A stretch of 64,000 bases of DNA from assembly GCA_039932715.1 (NCBI GenBank), contig JBDTPN010000017.1, positions 1 to 64,000 of the forward strand. The letters run 5' to 3'. Below, one piece after another: positions 58,968 through 64,000 of the stretch. The position numbers and the translations under genes are program-made. The stretch's first letter is position 1. Each line of letters opens with the position of its first letter. The notes beneath the pieces were generated by a model, which saw only the letters and a list, made by a program, of their open reading frames with translations, did not search any database and was not told where the DNA came from. The stretch is from ZC4RG30 sp039932715 (lineage in GTDB: Bacteria; Pseudomonadota; Gammaproteobacteria; Steroidobacterales; Steroidobacteraceae).

Positions 58968-60527
58968 TCAGGCGACGACTACTTCAACCAATATGGGCCC
59001 CGGCGCGACCAGCGCGCGCCGCAGCGCCGGCTCCAGGTCGGCCGCCTTGGTCACGCGCAGGGCATCACAGCCCTGCGCTTTTGCCAGCTGCACGAAGTCG
59101 ATGCCGGGAAGATCCGCACCCACGGGATGCGCCAAACCAAAGCGCTTCGAGAAGTGGTGCAGCGCTTCGTAGCGCGCGTTATTGACGATAATGAAGGTGA
59201 TGGGCAGCTTGAGCTGCGCAGCGCTCCACAGCCCTTGTATGGAATACATGGCCGACCCGTCGCCCAGGATGGCGACAACTTTTTTGCCCGGCTTGCCCAG
59301 TGCAATGCCAACCGCTGCCGGCAGGCCGTGACCAAGCCCGCCGCTGGCGCAGGTGAAAAACGTTTCGCGTTGCAGGATGGGCAATCTTTCCTGCATGGGA
59401 CCGCGGGTGCTTGGCGCCTCTTCAACCAGTATGGAATCCGGAGCGCGCAGATCCGCCAGCACCTGCGCCAGGTAACTGTCGGTGAGAGGATCGGCAGTCT
59501 CCAGGCGCGCGGCCCTGACGCGACCACGCTGAGTCGCCGGCGGTCGAACGCGCGGCACGGCCAGCAGGTCAATCACCGCTGACCCCACGCTGCAGAGTAT
59601 GGATTGCCCCGTCAGTGCTGATGCGGCCCAGTCCGGATCTTCAGTCAATTGAAAAACGTTGAGTCCATCGGGAACGTATTTGCCCTGGCCTTCGGCGTGA
59701 TAGGTGAATATGGGCGCACCAATGGCCACCAGCACATCATGGCCCTGCAATCGCCCGCAGATTTCCTCGCGAAACGCGGGCAGGAAACCGGCGAACAGCG
59801 GGTGATCCTCGGGAAAACCACTGCGTCCGATCAACGGGCTTGCCCACACCAGTGCGCCGTGGCGCTCCGCAAGCTTGACCAGGTCATCCGACGCACCGTC
59901 GCGATCAACGGCGGCGCCGATGATAAACACGGGTCGCTGACTGGCATTGAGTGCAGCGGCCACGGTGCCGATGGCCTGCGCATCAGGGCGAATGCTGCGC
60001 GAAACCTTGCGCGCAACCAGCGCCTCAGTCTGTTCATCCCAGTCGTCAATGGGCACCGACACAAAGGTCGGGCCGCAAGGCGGTTGCATGGCCAGGTAGT
60101 AGGCACGCGCTATGGCCGCGGGCACATCCTGCGCGCGCGCTGGTTCACAGCTCCATTTCACATAGGGTTTGGGCAACTCCGTGGGCTGCGTCGAGAACAG
60201 GAAGGGTTCCATCTGCAGCAATGAGCGTGACTGCTGTCCGGCGGTGATCACCAGCGGCGTGCGATTGCGATAGGCAGTGAACAGATTACCCATGGCGTGG
60301 CCTACGCCGACGGCCGAGTGCAGATTGACGAAGGCGGCATTGTGCGTGGCTTGTGCGAAGCCGTCGGCCATGCCCACCACCACTGATTCCTGCAGCCCCA
60401 GCACATACCGGAAATCCGCGGGAAAATCGCGGAACATGGTCAATTCCGTGGAACCAGGGTTACCAAAAATATGGTTGATCCCCAGGTCGCGCAGCAGCGC
60501 AAAAGTGACTTCCCGAACGCTCTTCAT
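58968..60527 (-). CDS. mdlC: benzoylformate decarboxylase-like ThDP enzyme
   Basis: The 519-residue enzyme keeps the residues that define benzoylformate decarboxylase, in the same numbering: Ser26 (GNPGSTEL), Glu47 (LQESVV), His70 (NLHSAVG) and His277, the match to the known His281 (FTYHAEGQG). The ThDP motif is GDGSAMYSIQGLWSAAQLKL ending with NN. It should cleave benzoylformate or a similar aryl/branched 2-oxo acid to the aldehyde and CO2. ATG 60527 has AGGCAGGG at good distance; ATG 60533 is near. Mandelate-pathway partners are not here, so the physiological substrate is open. Confidence 0.85.
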   Translation of the reverse strand: MKSVREVTFALLRDLGINHIFGNPGSTELTMFRDFPADFRYVLGLQESVVVGMADGFAQATHNAAFVNLHSAVGVGHAMGNLFTAYRNRTPLVITAGQQSRSLLQMEPFLFSTQPTELPKPYVKWSCEPARAQDVPAAIARAYYLAMQPPCGPTFVSVPIDDWDEQTEALVARKVSRSIRPDAQAIGTVAAALNASQRPVFIIGAAVDRDGASDDLVKLAERHGALVWASPLIGRSGFPEDHPLFAGFLPAFREEICGRLQGHDVLVAIGAPIFTYHAEGQGKYVPDGLNVFQLTEDPDWAASALTGQSILCSVGSAVIDLLAVPRVRPPATQRGRVRAARLETADPLTDSYLAQVLADLRAPDSILVEEAPSTRGPMQERLPILQRETFFTCASGGLGHGLPAAVGIALGKPGKKVVAILGDGSAMYSIQGLWSAAQLKLPITFIIVNNARYEALHHFSKRFGLAHPVGADLPGIDFVQLAKAQGCDALRVTKAADLEPALRRALVAPGPILVEVVVA

Positions 60528-60554
60528 ATGCATGCCCTGCCTGACCAGATTCGA

Positions 60555-60560
60555 TAGAAT
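60555..60560 (+). promoter_or_regulatory. candidate -10 of a leaderless glcB transcript
   Basis: TAGAAT (5 of 6) ends six bases before the GTG start of malate synthase. No ribosome site is between them. The complementary strand carries TATTCT overlapping it, which could serve the divergent benzoylformate-decarboxylase-like gene 28 bases away. Confidence 0.35.
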
Positions 60561-60566
60561 AGTCCA

Positions 60567-62729
60567 GTGACTGAGCCCATCACAATTGGACGACTGCGCA
60601 TCGACTCCACGTTGCATGATTTCGTGGAACGCGAGGCATTGCCCGGCACGGGCATTGCCGCTCCCCGATTCTGGGCGGGAGTCGAATCCATACTCGGCGA
60701 CTTCACGCCACGCAACCGCGCGCTGCTGGCCAGGCGCGACGAACTGCAGGCCCGGATCGACCAGTGGTGGAGTGAGCACAAGGGCCAGCCCTTCGACGTG
60801 GCCGCGCACACTGCCTTCCTGGGTGAAATCGGCTACCTGCAGCCAGAGCCGCAAGGCGTGCGCATCGACACCCAGGGTACCGATCCTGAAATCGCTTTGG
60901 TGGCCGGTCCCCAACTGGTGGTGCCGGTCAGCAACCCGCGCTACGCGCTCAACGCCGCCAATGCGCGCTGGGTCAGCCTCTACGACGCGCTGTATGGCAC
61001 CGACGCCCTGCTTCCCGTTGATTCATCCGTTTCCGGTTACGACCCGGTGCGTGGTGCCGCGGTCATTGCCTATGGCCGCAAGTTGCTTGATGAAATCGCG
61101 CCGCTGCTGGCCGGCAGTCATGCCAATGCTGCCAACTATTCCATCCAGGATGCCCAGCTGCGCGTGCAGTTGACCGATGGCCATGTCACCAGCCTGCTTA
61201 ATCCCGCGCGCTTTGTAGGTTGGCGTGGCACGCCGGCGCAACCCACCACGGTGCTGCTCAGGAACAACGGCCTGCATCTGGAAATCGCAGTGGACCGCAC
61301 GCATCGCATCGGCAAGACCGATGCTGCTGGCGTCGCCGACCTCATCATCGAAGCGGCCCTGACCACGATTCAGGATTGCGAAGATTCGGTGGCAGCTGTG
61401 GATGCCGGCGAGAAGGTGGCGCTGTACCGCAACTGGCTGGGCCTGATGAACGGTCGCCTCGAGGCTACGTTCAAGAAAGGTGACAAGACCGTGGCGCGGC
61501 GACTCAGCGAAGATCGCCGCTACACCGACCCGCAAGGGCGCGAACTCACGCTTCCCGGCCGCAGCCTGATGCTGGTGCGCAATGTGGGTCACCACATGAT
61601 CAGCGACATGATGCTGTTCGATGGCGAGCCGGTGTTCGAAACGGTTGTCGATGCCTGCGTCACGCTGGCCATTGCCGTGCACGATCTCAAGCGCGAACGT
61701 CGCAACAGCCGCGCCGGTTGCGCCTATGTGGTCAAGCCCAAGATGCACGGCCCGGAAGAAGTGGCGCTGGCCAATGACCTGTTTGACAGCGTCGAAGACC
61801 TGCTGGGCCTGCCCAGATTTTGCGTCAAGATGGGCGTTATGGATGAGGAGCGGCGCACCAGCGCAAACCTCGCGGCCTGCATTGCCGCTGCCCGCCACCG
61901 CATCGTGTTCATCAACACCGGGTTCCTCGATCGCACCGGCGATGAAATCCACACCGTGATGCAAGGCGGAGCGGTGCTGCCCAAGGAGCAGGTCAAGACC
62001 CAGCCCTGGATACGCGCCTACGAAAAGCGCAACGTGCAGATTGCCCTGGCGATGGGATTCTCCGGCAAGGCGCAGATCGGCAAGGGCATGTGGGCCATGC
62101 CCGATCTCATGGCCGAAATGCTCAAGGCAAAGCAGGCGCATCCGCAGGCCGGCGCCAACACTGCATGGGTGCCCTCGCCCACTGCCGCCGCGCTGCATGC
62201 GCTGCACTATCACCGCGTTGATGTGCGCGCCGTGCAGCAGCGCCTGCTGTCCGATGCCACACCGGGGCTCGACGACTTGCTGACCCCGCCACTGGCTCCC
62301 TCCATGCCCGGTGCCGGAGAAATCCAGCGCGAACTGGACAACAACATCCAGGGAATACTGGGCTACGTAGTGCGATGGATAGACCAGGGTATCGGCTGCT
62401 CCAAAGTGCCAGATGTGCAGGACGTGGGACTGATGGAAGACCGCGCAACACTGCGCATCTCAAGCCAGCACGTGGCCAACTGGTTGCATCATGGCGTCTG
62501 CAGCGAGGCTCAGGTGCGCGAGACCTTGTCGCGCATGGCGGCTGTTGTTGATCAGCAGAATGCCGGCGACCCTTCCTACCAGCCAATGTCGCCTTCTCTC
62601 GAAGCAAGTATTGCCTGGCAGGCCGCGTGCGAGCTGATATTCGAAGGTCGGTCACAGCCCAATGGCTATACCGAATTCATACTGCACCGACGGCGCCGCG
62701 AGTATAAATCGCTGAGCACCTGCAGCTAG
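60567..62729 (+). CDS. glcB: malate synthase G
   Basis: GlcB condenses glyoxylate with acetyl-CoA to malate. The 720-residue length marks isoform G. Motifs: DAVADLIIEAALTTIQDCEDS-like region (here GVADLIIEAALTTIQDCEDS), VRNVGHHMISDMMLFDG, GCAYVVKPKMHGPEEVALAN, MGVMDEERRTSANLAACIA and FINTGFLDRTGDEIHT. It starts at GTG 60567. A GlcG-like gene follows 34 bp later. In E. coli glcG lies next to glcB, so the pair fits glycolate/glyoxylate use. Confidence 0.95.
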   Translation: MTEPITIGRLRIDSTLHDFVEREALPGTGIAAPRFWAGVESILGDFTPRNRALLARRDELQARIDQWWSEHKGQPFDVAAHTAFLGEIGYLQPEPQGVRIDTQGTDPEIALVAGPQLVVPVSNPRYALNAANARWVSLYDALYGTDALLPVDSSVSGYDPVRGAAVIAYGRKLLDEIAPLLAGSHANAANYSIQDAQLRVQLTDGHVTSLLNPARFVGWRGTPAQPTTVLLRNNGLHLEIAVDRTHRIGKTDAAGVADLIIEAALTTIQDCEDSVAAVDAGEKVALYRNWLGLMNGRLEATFKKGDKTVARRLSEDRRYTDPQGRELTLPGRSLMLVRNVGHHMISDMMLFDGEPVFETVVDACVTLAIAVHDLKRERRNSRAGCAYVVKPKMHGPEEVALANDLFDSVEDLLGLPRFCVKMGVMDEERRTSANLAACIAAARHRIVFINTGFLDRTGDEIHTVMQGGAVLPKEQVKTQPWIRAYEKRNVQIALAMGFSGKAQIGKGMWAMPDLMAEMLKAKQAHPQAGANTAWVPSPTAAALHALHYHRVDVRAVQQRLLSDATPGLDDLLTPPLAPSMPGAGEIQRELDNNIQGILGYVVRWIDQGIGCSKVPDVQDVGLMEDRATLRISSQHVANWLHHGVCSEAQVRETLSRMAAVVDQQNAGDPSYQPMSPSLEASIAWQAACELIFEGRSQPNGYTEFILHRRRREYKSLSTCS

Positions 62730-62763
62730 GACAACGAGTGAGCAGAACAACAAGGGGATGTAC

Positions 62764-63171
62764 ATGCTGACGCGCAACACACTTTCACTGGCCGATGCCA
62801 AGCGCATTGCCACTGCCGCGTCGGCCCGGGCGCAGGCCGAGGGCTGGACCGTGGTCATCGCCATTCATGATGGCGGCGGTCACCTCCTCTACCTGGAGCG
62901 TGCCGATGGCACGCAGCTGGGCTCGGTAGCAGTGGCCCAGGAGAAATCCCGCACCGCCCTGCTGTTCAAGCGGCCCACCAAGGCGCTGGAGGAAGGCGTG
63001 CTGGGTGGTCGGGTGCACATGATGTCCCTGCCTGGAGTCACCGCCGTCGAAGGCGGTCTGCCACTGATCCTCAACAACGAAGTGGTGGGCAGCATCGGCG
63101 TGTCGGGCGTGCAATCCAGCCAGGACGGACTCGTCGCTGCGGCCGGAGCCGAAGTACTTTCCAGCCTCTAG
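62764..63171 (+). CDS. GlcG/HbpS-family heme-binding-like protein
   Basis: A 135-residue single-domain protein. It has RIATAASARAQAEGWTVVIA, HDGGGHLLYLERADGTQ and GLPLILNNEVVGSIGVSG, typical of the GlcG/HbpS family. These bind heme or act in cofactor-linked roles; the E. coli GlcG function is unknown. ATG 62764 has GGGG at seven bases, better than ATG 62758. Co-transcription with glcB is likely. Confidence 0.88.
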   Translation: MLTRNTLSLADAKRIATAASARAQAEGWTVVIAIHDGGGHLLYLERADGTQLGSVAVAQEKSRTALLFKRPTKALEEGVLGGRVHMMSLPGVTAVEGGLPLILNNEVVGSIGVSGVQSSQDGLVAAAGAEVLSSL

Positions 63172-63174
63172 TGG

Positions 63175-63354
63175 CTAAGGCTGGCGCTTCTCTGCGCTGG
63201 CCTTGAGCACTATCCAGACCAGGCCCGCGCCGAACAGCGTCAGGGCCGAAACCAGCAGCCACGCAATGCGTGGCGCCAATCTGAATGCCTCAAAGACGCC
63301 AAGACCCAGTCCCAGGGGCGTGGTGATCAACAGCAAGGGCTTGCCGATTCTCAT
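63175..63354 (-). CDS. 59-residue small membrane protein
   Basis: A complete frame encoding 59 residues with two hydrophobic segments (PLLLITTPLGLGLGVFEA, then WLLVSALTLFGAGLVWIVL) and a short basic C-terminus (KASAEKRQP). No family recognised. It lies 13 bp after the start-proximal end of the oxidoreductase gene on the same strand, so it is probably translated with it; its stop is 4 bp from the end of the convergent GlcG-like gene. Confidence 0.6.
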   Translation of the reverse strand: MRIGKPLLLITTPLGLGLGVFEAFRLAPRIAWLLVSALTLFGAGLVWIVLKASAEKRQP

Positions 63355-63367
63355 ATTGAAAATGGCC

Positions 63368-64000
63368 TCACGGCAATTGCAACGCCTTGCGCAGTTGCGC
63401 CGCGTCCAGCACCTTGACGTACACCGGTGTATCCACATCGAAGCGTCGCGCTTCGGACAATCCGCCCACCACCACGGGATCAAACCCGGCATCGCGCACC
63501 AGGCCTTCCACAGTGGCCAGCGCCTTGCTGTCATCTCCCGCCAGTGGTATCGCCACCTTGCTGTTGGCGCGATTGCCCAGATCGCGCAGGTTGGTCCATG
63601 AAATTGCATTGAAGGCGCGAACCAGGCGCACTCCGGGCAGGTAGCGGGCCGACGACACTCCCGTTCCCACGCGGCGTGCTTCATCGGCCATGGCACCGTC
63701 GCGCTGCGGATAGGGATTACCTGTGTCGATTACCACCTTGCCTGCAAGCTCCTTGGCGTAATCCTGTCCCACCTGCGGCAGCGCGCTGTACGGCACGGAA
63801 ATCAGCACTACATCACCGAAGGCGGCGGCTTCCCTGGGCGTACCCACGCGCACCTTGGATCCCAATTTAGCGGCCAGGGGCTTGAGCGCCTCTGGATCCA
63901 GTCCGGAGATCACCAGTTCATGTCCGGCATGCGCCCAGTGGGTTGCCAGTGTGCCGCCGATGTTGCCGCTACCGATCACCCCTATGCGCAGCGGATCCTT
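63368..64000 (-). CDS. NAD(P)-binding oxidoreductase, F420-reductase-like; 5' end missing
   Basis: The frame runs off the right edge of the window and reads on upstream of the last visible start as KDPLRIGVIGSGNIGGTLA, so the true start lies outside. The Rossmann motif GSGNIG is followed by GHELVISG and VVIDTGNPYPQRDG, and the protein ends ALQLP. This fits the family of NADPH-dependent F420 reductases and related oxidoreductases. The real substrate is unknown. Confidence 0.75.
   Translation of the reverse strand, partial: KDPLRIGVIGSGNIGGTLATHWAHAGHELVISGLDPEALKPLAAKLGSKVRVGTPREAAAFGDVVLISVPYSALPQVGQDYAKELAGKVVIDTGNPYPQRDGAMADEARRVGTGVSSARYLPGVRLVRAFNAISWTNLRDLGNRANSKVAIPLAGDDSKALATVEGLVRDAGFDPVVVGGLSEARRFDVDTPVYVKVLDAAQLRKALQLP

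Overview
The window is a dense, high-GC gammaproteobacterial chromosome segment. It has tightly packed operons with many 1-4 bp start/stop overlaps, no rRNA, tRNA, CRISPR array, insertion sequence or phage gene that I could find, and no gene-free stretch over 300 bases (the longest is 21226-21423). Several features point to the Xanthomonadales and neighbouring lineages such as Nevskiales or Steroidobacter-like bacteria: a lysC-lysA fusion, a tonB-exbB-exbD-exbD operon, a TrpR-family gene heading the his operon, and an acetolactate-pathway and secretion gene order of that type. This placement is inference.

Layout. 1-2534 (minus) holds the fatty-acid genes acpP, fabG and fabD with a rhombosortase-like membrane protease upstream. 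2586-8020 (plus) holds eight type II secretion genes, gspG to gspN. 8006-15313 (minus) holds a two-gene AddAB-like recombination nuclease/helicase and alaA. 15395-17100 (plus) is etfBA. 17079-21225 (minus) is a TonB energising operon ending in a TPR protein and a Prx5 peroxiredoxin. 21424-25777 (minus) is pepA, an MFS transporter and ilvD. 25881-30933 (plus) is ilvC-ilvE-leuC-leuD-leuB, followed by a secreted tannase/feruloyl-esterase-like protein. 32643-35591 (minus) is metX-metB and a GDSL esterase. 35682-43125 (plus) is a complete his operon headed by a TrpR-family regulator. 43122-47004 (minus) is the aspartokinase/diaminopimelate decarboxylase fusion, a small acidic protein and an L,D-transpeptidase. 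47060-48631 holds a MaoC hydratase, a 58-residue protein and folE.

48633-57193 is the least ordinary part. It contains exported proteins with redox features: an SMP-30/NHL-like propeller, a cytochrome c', a cytochrome b561, an ankyrin protein, a Tat-exported DUF1552 protein, a di-heme-motif DUF1587/1592/1588/1585 protein and a Tat-exported metallo-beta-lactamase-fold protein. The last five lie on one strand as a compact operon. 57320-62729 adds two ThDP enzymes (one an orphan, one a benzoylformate-decarboxylase-like protein) and malate synthase G with a GlcG-like partner. The window ends in a truncated NADP-binding oxidoreductase.

How the genes work together: most of the window is amino-acid biosynthesis (Ile/Val/Leu, Met, His, Lys/Thr precursors, Ala), fatty acid synthesis, envelope transport and secretion. 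The most original observations are: a hisF that seems to start at an ATT codon; several genes whose -10-like hexamer lies only 5-7 bases before the start codon (possible leaderless mRNAs); the rhombosortase-like gene sharing a 51-bp divergent promoter region with the type II secretion genes; and the Tat/cytochrome operon of unknown substrate.
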